17,604 nt of DNA from positions 1-17,604 of the forward strand of contig DATBWU010000358.1 of assembly GCA_036514635.1 (NCBI GenBank), given 5' to 3'. The notes under the pieces are model-generated. The model worked only from the letters and a program-made list of their open reading frames with translations, made no database searches and had not been told where the DNA came from. This DNA is from DASSFZ01 sp036514635 (GTDB taxonomy: Bacteria; Chloroflexota; Anaerolineae; Fen-1058). Of the stretch, positions 1-6,187 are shown piece after piece (positions within the stretch are counted from its first letter, which is position 1; every line of letters starts with the position of its first letter). The position numbers were made by a program, and so were the translations under genes.

Positions 1-14
1 CTTCGCGTCGCCCG

Positions 15-33
15 CCCCGCGTTTTTTGCGGGG
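15..33. repeat. Short GC hairpin with T-rich loop
   Basis: A 6-bp perfect stem (CCCCGC at 15-20 with GCGGGG at 28-33) closes a 7-nt loop GTTTTTT. There is no T-tract after the stem on either strand, so it is not a standard rho-independent terminator. It sits just left of the large folded element at 42-114 and may belong to the same repeat or to the end of a gene outside the window. Confidence 0.5.
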
Positions 34-41
34 TGGTGACT

Positions 42-114
42 CGCCTAGCGCGCCCCCGACGCGAAGCGTCGGATACGCCCTGTCCGCTGCGAAGCAGCGG
101 GGGCGCGCTGGGCG
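42..114. repeat. Cruciform-like nested inverted repeat (outer stem enclosing two hairpins)
   Basis: An outer 14-bp stem pairs 42-55 with 101-114; every pair is Watson-Crick except one T-G at 46/110. Inside it lie two perfect 7-bp hairpins, CCGACGC-GAA-GCGTCGG at 56-72 and CCGCTGC-GAA-GCAGCGG at 84-100, both with a GAA loop, separated by an 11-nt spacer (73-83). As RNA it would fold into a three-way junction. It ends 65 bp before the thiolase 1 start. The layout resembles the double hairpins at 9872-9921 and 16938-17051. It could be an extragenic palindromic repeat or a structured leader; the sequence alone does not decide. Confidence 0.75.
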
Positions 115-179
115 GGGGCGTGGGGGTGAGTTTTAAGACAGTCTCTTAGCGTCGGTGGAGCATACACCCTGGAGGCCCC

Positions 180-1334
180 ATGACCCAAAGAGTCGCCGTT
201 ATAGGAGTCGGGTGGAGCGGTTTTCGCCCCATTACGCCCGACCTCTCGTATAAAGAACTCGCCTTCGAGGCGGCCACGCGCGCCTACGCCGACGCCGGGA
301 TCGACCCTCGCCGTGACGTGCAGGGCTTTGTCACCGCCGCCGAGGATTATCACGAAGGCACGTCGATCTTCGATGAATACACACCCGATCAACTCGGCGC
401 AGTCCTGCGCCCGATGCACACGATTACCGGCGACGGGCTGCACGCGCTGGCCGCGGCCGCCATGCAGATCGCGTCGGGGCTGATGAACGTCGTCGTGGTC
501 GAGGCGCATTCGAAAGCCTCGAACATCCTCAGTCTGTCACACATCACCGCCTTCGCGCTCGATCCCGTGATCGAGCGACCGCTCGCCGCGCACCCATCGT
601 TCGTCGCCGGGCTTGAGATGCAATGGCTGCTGGCCGCCGGGCGTTTCACGCTTCCCCAGGTGGCGACCGTCTCGATGAAGAATAAGCGCAACGCGCTCGC
701 CAACCCGATGGCTTCGTTTGCCGCCGATCTCACAACGCGCGATGTGCTCGATTCGGCTCCACTGGCCGAGCCGGTGACCCGGCTCATGACTGCTTCGCAC
801 GCCGACGGGTGCGTGGTGATGGTGCTGGCCGACGAGAATACTGCGCGGGCGCTGAAGGGCAAGCCGGTCTGGCTACGCGGGCTGGGCTGGGCCAACGACA
901 CACCCGCGCTCGATTCGCGCGCGTGGAGCGAAGCGCGTTATGCTCGCAAGGCCGGCGAGATGGCTTACCGCACCGCCGGCATCCGCTCGCCGCGTCAGGA
1001 GATCGACTTCGCCGAGATTGACGACACCTTCGCGCACAAAGAACTTGTGCATCTTGAAGCGCTGCGCCTGGCACACGAAGGCGAGGCAGGAGCCTGGAGC
1101 GCCGAGGGCGGCACTCAGCGATCGGGCGAGTTCCCGGTCAATCCATCAGGCGGCAGTCTAGGCTGCGGCTCGCTGCTCGACGCGACCGGGCTGGCCCGCG
1201 CGTTGGAGGTCATTCTGCAATTGCGTGGCGAGGCAGGTGCGCGTCAACTACCACAAGCCGACATCGGCCTGGCCTTCGCCTGGCGCGGCTTGCCGACGAC
1301 GAGCGGTGTGGCGGCAGTGTTCAGTAATCAGTAA
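180..1334 (+). CDS. Thiolase-like protein 1 (SCP-x/Ltp2-type fold, catalytic residues missing)
   Basis: 384-aa thiolase-fold protein. The N-terminal RVAVIGVGWSGF strand-loop, the MKNKRNA block (about 166-172) and the C-terminal NPSGG..G block (321-330) are typical of SCP-x-type thiolases. The region that normally holds the nucleophilic Cys reads ITGDG (82-86), the usual HD motif reads EIDDTF (279-284), and the usual GHP reads GCG (328-330). Thiolysis or condensation by the normal mechanism is therefore unlikely. A CoA-ester aldolase role like Ltp2, or a structural subunit paired with thiolase 2, is inferred. The start is chosen for the CTGGAGG site 5-10 nt upstream. The last residues FSNQ and the TAA stop lie in the heptad array that begins at 1322, so the original C-terminus appears altered. 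First gene of the operon visible here. Confidence 0.85.
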   Translation: MTQRVAVIGVGWSGFRPITPDLSYKELAFEAATRAYADAGIDPRRDVQGFVTAAEDYHEGTSIFDEYTPDQLGAVLRPMHTITGDGLHALAAAAMQIASGLMNVVVVEAHSKASNILSLSHITAFALDPVIERPLAAHPSFVAGLEMQWLLAAGRFTLPQVATVSMKNKRNALANPMASFAADLTTRDVLDSAPLAEPVTRLMTASHADGCVVMVLADENTARALKGKPVWLRGLGWANDTPALDSRAWSEARYARKAGEMAYRTAGIRSPRQEIDFAEIDDTFAHKELVHLEALRLAHEGEAGAWSAEGGTQRSGEFPVNPSGGSLGCGSLLDATGLARALEVILQLRGEAGARQLPQADIGLAFAWRGLPTTSGVAAVFSNQ

Positions 1335-1377
1335 GCAGTAAGCAGTGAACAGTAAGCAGTGGCAACTGGTTACTGAG
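1322..1377. repeat. Heptad array, CAGTNNN x6 then NACTGNN x2
   Basis: CAGT recurs at exact 7-bp intervals at 1322, 1329, 1336, 1343, 1350 and 1357, followed by ACTG (its reverse complement) at 1365 and 1372. The array contains the thiolase 1 stop codon (1332-1334) and ends just before the ribosome binding site of the four-helix-bundle gene. The mirror-image array lies at 1830-1864. It resembles the short tandemly repeated heptanucleotide sequences known from cyanobacteria. Confidence 0.9.
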
Positions 1378-1390
1378 CAGGAGGGACAGG

Positions 1391-1834
1391 ATGGATGAGC
1401 TGCGTCATGCTAAGAGTTTCCGCGATCTCTTGGTCTATCAGAAGGCGCGACAACTGTCTGCGGAGATATTTCGACTGACGAAGGACTTTCCCAGGGAGGA
1501 GATGTATTCTCTGACCGATCAGATTCGCAGATCTTCGCGATCTGTCGGCGCACAAATCGCCGAGACGTGGGCGAAGAGACGCTACGAGAAGCATTTCGTG
1601 AGCAAACTCACCGACGCCGATGGAGAACAGCAAGAAACACGGCACTGGCTCGATACGGCAGCCGACTGTGGTTATCTGACTCGGAGCCAGGCTGATGATC
1701 TGGTGGGGAAATGCGCGGAGGTCGGCCGCTTGCTCGGCGGCATGATGGCCAAGGCGCACCTGTTCTGTGGAATGACTGTTGCGGCAATACGTGAACCTGC
1801 AGCCGACTATTTCATCGGCGACCATAATCACTGA
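1391..1834 (+). CDS. Four-helix-bundle protein (23S rRNA intervening-sequence / Avd-like family)
   Basis: 147 aa, somewhat longer than the usual 115-130. The pattern SFRDLLVYQKAR (helix 1), IFRLTKDFPREEMYSLTDQIRRSS, SVGAQIAE (helix 2) and the later GYL turn (about 97-99) is the signature of the PF05635/TIGR02436 four-helix-bundle family. Members occur inside 23S rRNA intervening sequences, as stand-alone genes in many phyla, and as Avd partners of reverse transcriptases in diversity-generating retroelements. No reverse transcriptase is present here. A strong AGGAGGG site lies 5 bp before the ATG. The gene splits an otherwise co-functional thiolase operon and is bracketed by inverted heptad arrays, with its TGA inside the right one, which suggests it arrived as a cassette. 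The biochemical function is unknown. Confidence 0.88.
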   Translation: MDELRHAKSFRDLLVYQKARQLSAEIFRLTKDFPREEMYSLTDQIRRSSRSVGAQIAETWAKRRYEKHFVSKLTDADGEQQETRHWLDTAADCGYLTRSQADDLVGKCAEVGRLLGGMMAKAHLFCGMTVAAIREPAADYFIGDHNH

Positions 1835-1864
1835 TCACTGGCAACTGATCACTGACAACTGCCA
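1830..1864. repeat. Heptad array, ACTGNNN x5 (mirror of 1322-1377)
   Basis: ACTG occurs at 1830, 1837, 1844, 1851 and 1858, exactly 7 bp apart. ACTG is the reverse complement of the CAGT core on the other side of the four-helix-bundle gene, so the two arrays are inverted relative to each other. The TGA stop of that gene (1832-1834) lies in the first unit. The ribosome binding site of thiolase 2 follows within about 10 bp. Confidence 0.88.
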
Positions 1865-1880
1865 CTCACAGGAGATCAAT

Positions 1881-3047
1881 ATGGCAATGCGGCGAGTCGC
1901 TATCATCGGCGCAGGGATGACCCGGTTCGTCCGCCGCGCACTGGAAACCGGCCGCGAGCTGTCGTGGGAAGCGGCAGGCCAGGCGCTTCAGTCGTGCGAG
2001 ATGACGCTGGACGACATCGAATCCGTCGTAATGGGTAGCGCGCCGGATGCCTTCGACGGCGTTCACATGAAGAGCGAATGGCTGGCCGATGGTGCGGGCG
2101 GCTGGGGCAAACCCTACATGCGCGGTTACGTCGGCGGAGGCACCGGCGTCTTCTCGGTCGCGCAGGGGTGGTATCACGTCGCTTCAGGCTTGTTCGACAC
2201 TTGCCTGGTCGTGTGTGAAGAGAAAATGTCGCCGTGCAAGCCACATCCGCAGGCAGCCTTCATCTCGATCTTCGACAACTTCACCGAGCGCCCGCTAGGC
2301 CCCAACCTGCTGTGGATCTTCGCGCTCGAAATGAACGCCTACATGCAGCGCTACGGATTGAAGAAAGAAGACATCGCACAAGTGGCGGTGAAGAACAAGC
2401 GCAACGCCGCCGATCACCCGGCGGCATTGCTGGGCGATCCGGGTATCACCCTTCAAGATGTCCTCAACTCGGAAGTGTTAGCCTGGCCGGTGCAGCGCTT
2501 AGACGTCAGCCCGGTGAGCGATGGCGCGGTGGCGGTGGTGCTGGCAGCGGATCACGTCGCTCGCCGCGTGACCAATAAGCCGGTGTGGATCGAGGGTGTC
2601 GGCTGGAACCTCGACACCGCGCACTGGACCGACCGCGACCTGTCCTATCCCACCTACGTTGAAGAAGCCGCGCGGATGGCGTACACGATGGCCGGCATCA
2701 CCGAGCCGCGCAAGCAGATCAACATCGCCGAACCTTACGATCCGTTCGACTACAAGGAGCTGCACCACCTGGAAGGGCTGATGTTGTTCGATAAGGGCAA
2801 AGCGCCCGAAGCGACCGCGCTCGGCGTCACGCAGCGCAACGGCGACTTGCCCGTCTGCCCATCGGGCGGATTACTGGGCGTCGGCAACCCGATCGCCGCT
2901 GCGGGGCTGATGAAGATCGCCGAGATATTCTGGCAGTTGCGCGAAGAGGCCGGCGCTCGACAAGTTCCCGGCAAGCCACGACGAGGCGTCGCCCAGGCGT
3001 GGGGCGACTTGATGCAGGTCGGGACTGTCGTCGTTCTCGGAAGATAG
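1881..3047 (+). CDS. Thiolase-like protein 2 (Ltp2-like, Cys-less)
   Basis: 388-aa thiolase-fold protein and paralogue of the first gene: both share the RVA(I/V)IG start, the KNKRNA block and the (N/C)PSGG..G block. The nucleophile region reads GGGTGV (86-91), with no Cys. The HD motif is EPYDPF (284-289), with Tyr where catalytic His is usual, as I recall from Ltp2-type steroid side-chain aldolases. The C-terminal block reads PSGGLLGVGNP (327-337) instead of a GHP motif. ATG at 1881 is chosen because GGAG lies at 1871-1874 and the RVAIIG strand starts right after; the open frame extends upstream only through repeat sequence. It is followed by two DUF35 genes, the usual partner of such thiolases. 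A CoA-ester aldolase or acyltransferase complex is likely; the substrate is unknown. Confidence 0.87.
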   Translation: MAMRRVAIIGAGMTRFVRRALETGRELSWEAAGQALQSCEMTLDDIESVVMGSAPDAFDGVHMKSEWLADGAGGWGKPYMRGYVGGGTGVFSVAQGWYHVASGLFDTCLVVCEEKMSPCKPHPQAAFISIFDNFTERPLGPNLLWIFALEMNAYMQRYGLKKEDIAQVAVKNKRNAADHPAALLGDPGITLQDVLNSEVLAWPVQRLDVSPVSDGAVAVVLAADHVARRVTNKPVWIEGVGWNLDTAHWTDRDLSYPTYVEEAARMAYTMAGITEPRKQINIAEPYDPFDYKELHHLEGLMLFDKGKAPEATALGVTQRNGDLPVCPSGGLLGVGNPIAAAGLMKIAEIFWQLREEAGARQVPGKPRRGVAQAWGDLMQVGTVVVLGR

Positions 3048-3060
3048 AACCGATATCGTT

Positions 3061-3112
3061 GATTGTGGATTGCTGATTGGAATCGGCAATCATAAATCTT
3101 CAATCCGCAATT
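3061..3112. repeat. Heptad array, GATTGNN x3 then AATCNNN x5
   Basis: GATTG occurs at 3061, 3068 and 3075, then AATC (reverse complement of GATT) at 3081, 3088, 3095 and 3102, with AATT at 3109, each 7 bp apart. The two halves are complementary, so the transcript can fold back between thiolase 2 and the first DUF35 gene. Confidence 0.88.
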
Positions 3113-3127
3113 CACCGGGAGTAAAGT

Positions 3128-3634
3128 ATGGCCACGCACAATCACGTCTTTCCCACCACCGGTCTTTCACAAAGCGATTTCGACCAGAATCGAGTCGTCA
3201 CCGTCGATTGGGTCCCGCGTGCCGAGTACGCCTGGGACGAGGGCGTGGCGATGGGTCGCTATTTGCAAGGCCTGAAAGAAGGCAAGATACTCGGGCGCGT
3301 CTGTCACAAATGCCGCAGGCGGCTCGTGCCACCGCGCATGTTTTGCGAGCAGTGCTTTCGCCCGACCGATGAGTGGTTCGAGGCTGGCGATACCGGCACG
3401 GTCAAGACGTTCTCGCTGTGCTACGTCACCTGGGACATGATCAAACTCGACCAGCCACAAATCCCGGCGGTAATTGACATCGACGGCGCATCGCCCGGCA
3501 TGGGCATCATGCACCTGCTCGGCGATGCAGACCCGCAGGCCGTCCGCATCGGGATGAAAGTTTGGGCGATATGGAGGCCGGTCGATCAACGTGCAGGCGC
3601 GATCACCGACATCCTCTATTGGAAACCCATGTGA
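3128..3634 (+). CDS. DUF35 zinc-ribbon/OB-fold protein 1
   Basis: 168 aa. A rubredoxin-like zinc ribbon is formed by C59-x2-C62 and C73-x2-C76 (CHKC, CEQC), followed by a C-terminal OB-fold with the typical GTVKTFSL strand and a GITDILYWKP-like end. Such proteins bind thiolase-fold subunits and take part in CoA-ester binding in the archaeal thiolase/HMG-CoA synthase complex, in BbsA-BbsB and in Ltp2-ChsH2. A GGGAG site lies about 6 bp before the ATG. The N-terminal extension of about 45 residues before the ribbon is shared with the next gene. It probably pairs with one of the two upstream thiolase-like proteins. Confidence 0.88.
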   Translation: MATHNHVFPTTGLSQSDFDQNRVVTVDWVPRAEYAWDEGVAMGRYLQGLKEGKILGRVCHKCRRRLVPPRMFCEQCFRPTDEWFEAGDTGTVKTFSLCYVTWDMIKLDQPQIPAVIDIDGASPGMGIMHLLGDADPQAVRIGMKVWAIWRPVDQRAGAITDILYWKPM

Positions 3635-3697
3635 GATTGCGGATTGCGGATTGATGATTGAAATCAATCCACAATCTGCAATCATCAATCCACAATC
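3635..3697. repeat. Palindromic heptad array, GATTGNN x4 then NNCAATC x5
   Basis: Nine units of exactly 7 bp: GATTGNN at 3635, 3642, 3649 and 3656, then units ending in AATC at 3663, 3670, 3677, 3684 and 3691. It begins on the first base after the DUF35-1 stop and ends where the AAGGAG ribosome binding site of DUF35-2 begins. The two arms are largely complementary and would form a long hairpin in the mRNA. Confidence 0.92.
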
Positions 3698-3710
3698 AAG
3701 GAGAGTCTTC

Positions 3711-4190
3711 ATGGCGATCCTCGACAACCTCGAACACGCCGTCGATGCCCAGGCGATGCGGGGCAGCCTGCCGACGCGCTATCGTTACACGGCCGGCGTC
3801 GCCGGGCAGAAGTTTCTCGCCGCGCTGCGCGACGAGGGCACGCTCCTCGGATCGCGCTGCGACAAATGTCAATACACCTACGTGCCCCCTCGCATGTACT
3901 GCGAGCGCTGCTTCGCCGCGCTGCCAGAAAGCGCATGGATAAGAGTCGGCCCGTCCGGGACACTGCTCAGCTTCACCCTTGTCCACCTTGACCTCGAAGA
4001 CAAGCCGCTCGATCCGCCGAGGCTGCTGGGTCTGATTCAACTCGACGGTGCGAGCGGTACACTCGTCCACGATTTGAGTGAAGTCGAACGGCGCGCTGTC
4101 CGTATCGGCCTGCGAGTGACGGCCGTCTTCAAGACTAAGCCCGAGCGCAGCGGCTCGATACTCGACATCCGCTATTTCAAACCCGAATGA
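3711..4190 (+). CDS. DUF35 zinc-ribbon/OB-fold protein 2
   Basis: 159 aa, same domain order as the preceding gene: N-terminal helices, zinc ribbon C50-x2-C53 / C64-x2-C67 (CDKC, CERC), then an OB-fold with GTLLSFTLVHL and a C-terminal ILDIRYFKP. ATG at 3711 is preferred because AAGGAGAG lies 6 bp upstream; the open frame reaching further left only translates the heptad array. Two different DUF35 proteins beside two different thiolase-like proteins suggest two matched pairs or one hetero-oligomer. Confidence 0.88.
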   Translation: MAILDNLEHAVDAQAMRGSLPTRYRYTAGVAGQKFLAALRDEGTLLGSRCDKCQYTYVPPRMYCERCFAALPESAWIRVGPSGTLLSFTLVHLDLEDKPLDPPRLLGLIQLDGASGTLVHDLSEVERRAVRIGLRVTAVFKTKPERSGSILDIRYFKPE

Positions 4191-4211
4191 CCCGCGACAA
4201 GGAGGCCAAGC

Positions 4212-5084
4212 ATGCGCGATCTGACTGAAGCCTTAGTCGAGTTGATACGCCGCACCTCGACCGATCTGCCCGCAGACGTGGAGGAGTCGCTGGTCGGGGC
4301 GCGAGAGCGGGAAGAGGCCGGCTCGGCGGCGCAAAGCGCGCTGAGCTCGATCCTGGAGAACGTCGCCTTATCGCGACGCAACTCCACGCCGATCTGCCAG
4401 GACACCGGCACGCCGATCTTTTACGTGCATCATCCGGAAGGCTGGAGCACGCGCAGGCTGCGAGAGCAGATTCGCGCCGCTGTCGCCCAGGCTACCGCGC
4501 GATCCTATCTGCGCCCGAACGCTGTCGATGCGCTGACCGACAAGAACAGCGGCAACAATCTGGGCGACGACGCCTTCCCGACGGTCCACTTCGAGGAAGT
4601 GGAAGGCGATGCGCTGGTCATCGATCTGATGCTGAAAGGCGGCGGGTGCGAGAACGTCGGCGCGCAATACTCGCTCCCCAATGGCGAGTTGGGAGCCGGG
4701 CGCGACCTGAAGGGTGTGCGCAAAGCAGTGCTCGACGCGGCACACAAGGCGCAGGGTCAAGGCTGCGCGCCGGGCATTCTCGGCGTGGCCGTCGGCGGCG
4801 ATCGAGGATCGTCGTACTACGCTTCGAAGGAAGTCCTGCTCCGCAAGATGGACGATGCCAATCCCGATCCAAAACTGGCGGAGATGGAACAGCAATTGGT
4901 CGACGAAGCGAACCAGCTCGGCATCGGGCCGATGGGCTTCGGCGGCCAGACGACGGTGTTGGGTGTGAAGATGACGGGCATGCATCGTCTCCCGGCGTCG
5001 TTCTTCGTGTCCGTGTCGTACATGTGCTGGGCGCACCGCCACAGGCGGATGATCGTGCGCGGCGATGATGTGACCTACGAATAG
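4212..5084 (+). CDS. Class I fumarate hydratase / tartrate dehydratase-type alpha subunit
   Basis: 290 aa, the usual size of the alpha chain in two-subunit iron-sulfur hydrolyases. The three cluster cysteines are visible: C62 (CQDTGTP), C146 (GGGCENVGAQ) and C185 (GCAPGILG), and the GGDR motif follows. These bind a labile 4Fe-4S cluster that activates a hydroxy-acid such as malate, tartrate or methylmalate for reversible dehydration. An AAGGAGG site lies 6 bp before the ATG. The beta gene follows after 11 bp. Sequence motifs do not separate fumarase, tartrate dehydratase and mesaconase; the thiolase/DUF35 neighbours leave a specialised substrate possible. Confidence 0.92.
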   Translation: MRDLTEALVELIRRTSTDLPADVEESLVGAREREEAGSAAQSALSSILENVALSRRNSTPICQDTGTPIFYVHHPEGWSTRRLREQIRAAVAQATARSYLRPNAVDALTDKNSGNNLGDDAFPTVHFEEVEGDALVIDLMLKGGGCENVGAQYSLPNGELGAGRDLKGVRKAVLDAAHKAQGQGCAPGILGVAVGGDRGSSYYASKEVLLRKMDDANPDPKLAEMEQQLVDEANQLGIGPMGFGGQTTVLGVKMTGMHRLPASFFVSVSYMCWAHRHRRMIVRGDDVTYE

Positions 5085-5095
5085 TGGAGGCGACT

Positions 5096-5716
5096 ATGCG
5101 ACACCTGACGATCCCTATTGACGATGAAGCGATAGGCGATCTCAAGGTCGGCGATCCGGTGGCGTTATCCGGCGTGATGATCACGGCGCGCGATGCCGCG
5201 CACAAGTGGATGGTCGAAACGTTCGTCAAGAAGACGCGCCCGCCACAAGGTGACGATCTGGCCGTGTACGAGGCGCTCAAGCCGCTGCTCAACGGCAGCG
5301 CGATCTATCACTGCGGGCCGGTGGTGGCCGGGTTAGACACCAAACAGTATCGCTTCGTCGCCGCCGGGCCGACGACCAGCATACGCGAAGAGCCGTATCA
5401 GGGTGAAGTGATGCGTCACTTCAACGTTAAGGCCGTGATCGGCAAAGGCGGCATGGGAGCTAAAACCCTGGCCGCCTGCCAGGACGTGCCCGGTGTGTAT
5501 CTACATGCAATTGGCGGCGCGGCGTCGTTGATCGCGCAGACCGTCGTGAAGGTGATTGGCGTTTACAAGCTGGACTTCGGCGTGCCCGAGGCGATGTGGG
5601 TGATTGAGGTCAAAGACTTTCCGGCGGTGGTGACGATGAATGCTCACGGCGTCAGCCTCCACGCCGAGATCGAGGCCAAATCAAAGGCCGTCCTCGAGAG
5701 GCTGCTGTCCACTTAG
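5096..5716 (+). CDS. Class I fumarate hydratase / tartrate dehydratase-type beta subunit
   Basis: 206 aa from ATG 5096. The family motif LSGVMITARDAAHKW lies near the N-terminus, with GPTTS and IGKGGMG further on, as in FumB/TtdB-type beta chains that complete the active site with the alpha subunit. ATG at 5096 is chosen over the GTG at 5084, which overlaps the alpha stop, because GGAGG (5086-5090) is placed 5 bp before it. It is the last gene of the operon; a small hairpin (5734-5752) and a repeat region follow. Confidence 0.92.
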   Translation: MRHLTIPIDDEAIGDLKVGDPVALSGVMITARDAAHKWMVETFVKKTRPPQGDDLAVYEALKPLLNGSAIYHCGPVVAGLDTKQYRFVAAGPTTSIREEPYQGEVMRHFNVKAVIGKGGMGAKTLAACQDVPGVYLHAIGGAASLIAQTVVKVIGVYKLDFGVPEAMWVIEVKDFPAVVTMNAHGVSLHAEIEAKSKAVLERLLST

Positions 5717-5733
5717 TACCTCACCTCTGAAGT

Positions 5734-5838
5734 CTTTGCTTTTTGTGCAAAGATTTCACCGCAGACGCCGAAGGCGCGCAGAGGGCACAGAGATTTTTTG
5801 GGGATGCTCAGCGTTCTCTGCGTTCTCGGCGGTTAATT
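5734..5838. repeat. Post-operon hairpin and imperfect inverted repeat (GCAGAG-type)
   Basis: A small hairpin CTTTGC / GCAAAG (5734-5739 / 5747-5752) with a T-rich loop is followed by a stretch starting ACCGCAGACGCCGAAGG (5758) whose inverted, imperfect partner ends near 5834 (CTCTGCGTTCTCGGCGGTT). GCAGAG-rich units suggest a decayed short-period repeat of the same style as the other arrays. The small hairpin may help end transcription of the thiolase-fumarase operon. I see no gene between 5717 and 5947. Confidence 0.55.
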
Positions 5839-5887
5839 CCCTTGTTGGCTCCGGCTCGTCCGGGTGAGGGGCCTTTCACCATTTGAA

Positions 5888-5916
5888 TTGACCGGGCGAG
5901 GACGGCATGTTAGAAT
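5888..5916 (+). promoter_or_regulatory. Likely sigma70-type promoter for tRNA-Gly
   Basis: A -35 box TTGACC (5888-5893) and a -10 box TAGAAT (5911-5916) are separated by exactly 17 bp. Transcription would start near 5923, about 25 bp before the mature tRNA. A small GCCTG/CAGGC hairpin lies between. Confidence 0.65.
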
Positions 5917-5947
5917 GCAGCCTGTCAACAGGCATGGCATCTGATAC

Positions 5948-6022
5948 GCGGGAGTAGCGCAGTGGTAGCGCAAGTGCTTCCCAAGCACTGGGTCGCGGGT
6001 TCGAATCCCGTCTCCCGCTCCA
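5948..6022 (+). tRNA. tRNA-Gly (anticodon CCC)
   Basis: The cloverleaf can be read directly: acceptor GCGGGAG / CTCCCGC (5948-5954 / 6012-6018), D-stem GCGC / GCGC, anticodon stem AGTGC / GCACT with loop TTCCCAA giving anticodon CCC, T-arm GCGGG-TTCGAAT-CCCGT, discriminator T6019, and an encoded CCA at 6020-6022. It decodes GGG. It is followed at once by a terminator, so it is a single-gene transcript. Confidence 0.97.
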
Positions 6023-6030
6023 CCTACACG

Positions 6031-6055
6031 AGCGTCCCACTGGGACGCTTTTTAT
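6031..6055 (+). terminator. Rho-independent terminator after tRNA-Gly
   Basis: The inverted repeat AGCGTCCCA / TGGGACGCT (6031-6039 / 6041-6049) is followed directly by TTTTTATTTT. Confidence 0.9.
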
Positions 6056-6096
6056 TTTGGATACGGATGAACACGGATCACACGGATAAAGCTTTT

Positions 6097-6187
6097 ATCC
6101 TTCATCCTTCATCCCTCATCCTTCATCCCTCATCCCTCATCCTTCATCCTTCATCCTTCCTCCCTCATCCTTCAGCATTCATCCATC
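6097..6187. repeat. Heptad array, ATCCTTC/ATCCCTC x13
   Basis: Thirteen consecutive 7-bp units run without a break, mostly ATCCTTC or ATCCCTC, with the last units degenerate (CTCCCTC, AGCATTC, ATCCATC). Just left of it is a region rich in ACGGAT (6062-6088). On the minus strand the array encodes the final residues MDEC and the stop codon of the methyltransferase gene. Confidence 0.95.

Larger units (their letters stand above)
1322..1864 (+). other. Putative cassette: four-helix-bundle gene between inverted heptad arrays
   Basis: The whole insert between thiolase 1 and thiolase 2 is heptad array, four-helix-bundle gene, inverted heptad array. Both array edges are within a few bases of the neighbouring coding or RBS sequence. 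No transposase and no clear target-site duplication were seen. That it is a mobile unit is inferred from layout and from the similar, decayed arrangement at 15425-15760. Confidence 0.5.

Noticed and set aside
45..509. Minus-strand open frame covering the window's left end
   Set aside because: Antisense to thiolase 1 and through the folded repeat at 42-114.
1391..1834. Diversity-generating retroelement around the Avd-like gene
   Set aside because: No reverse transcriptase, template repeat or adenine-variable repeat is present; only the four-helix-bundle family is shared.
5948..6022. tRNA-Gly as an integration site
   Set aside because: No integrase gene and no duplicated tRNA 3' end were seen in the window.
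6097..6187. CRISPR array
   Set aside because: Units are 7 bp without spacers, and no cas gene is nearby; it is a simple short-period array.
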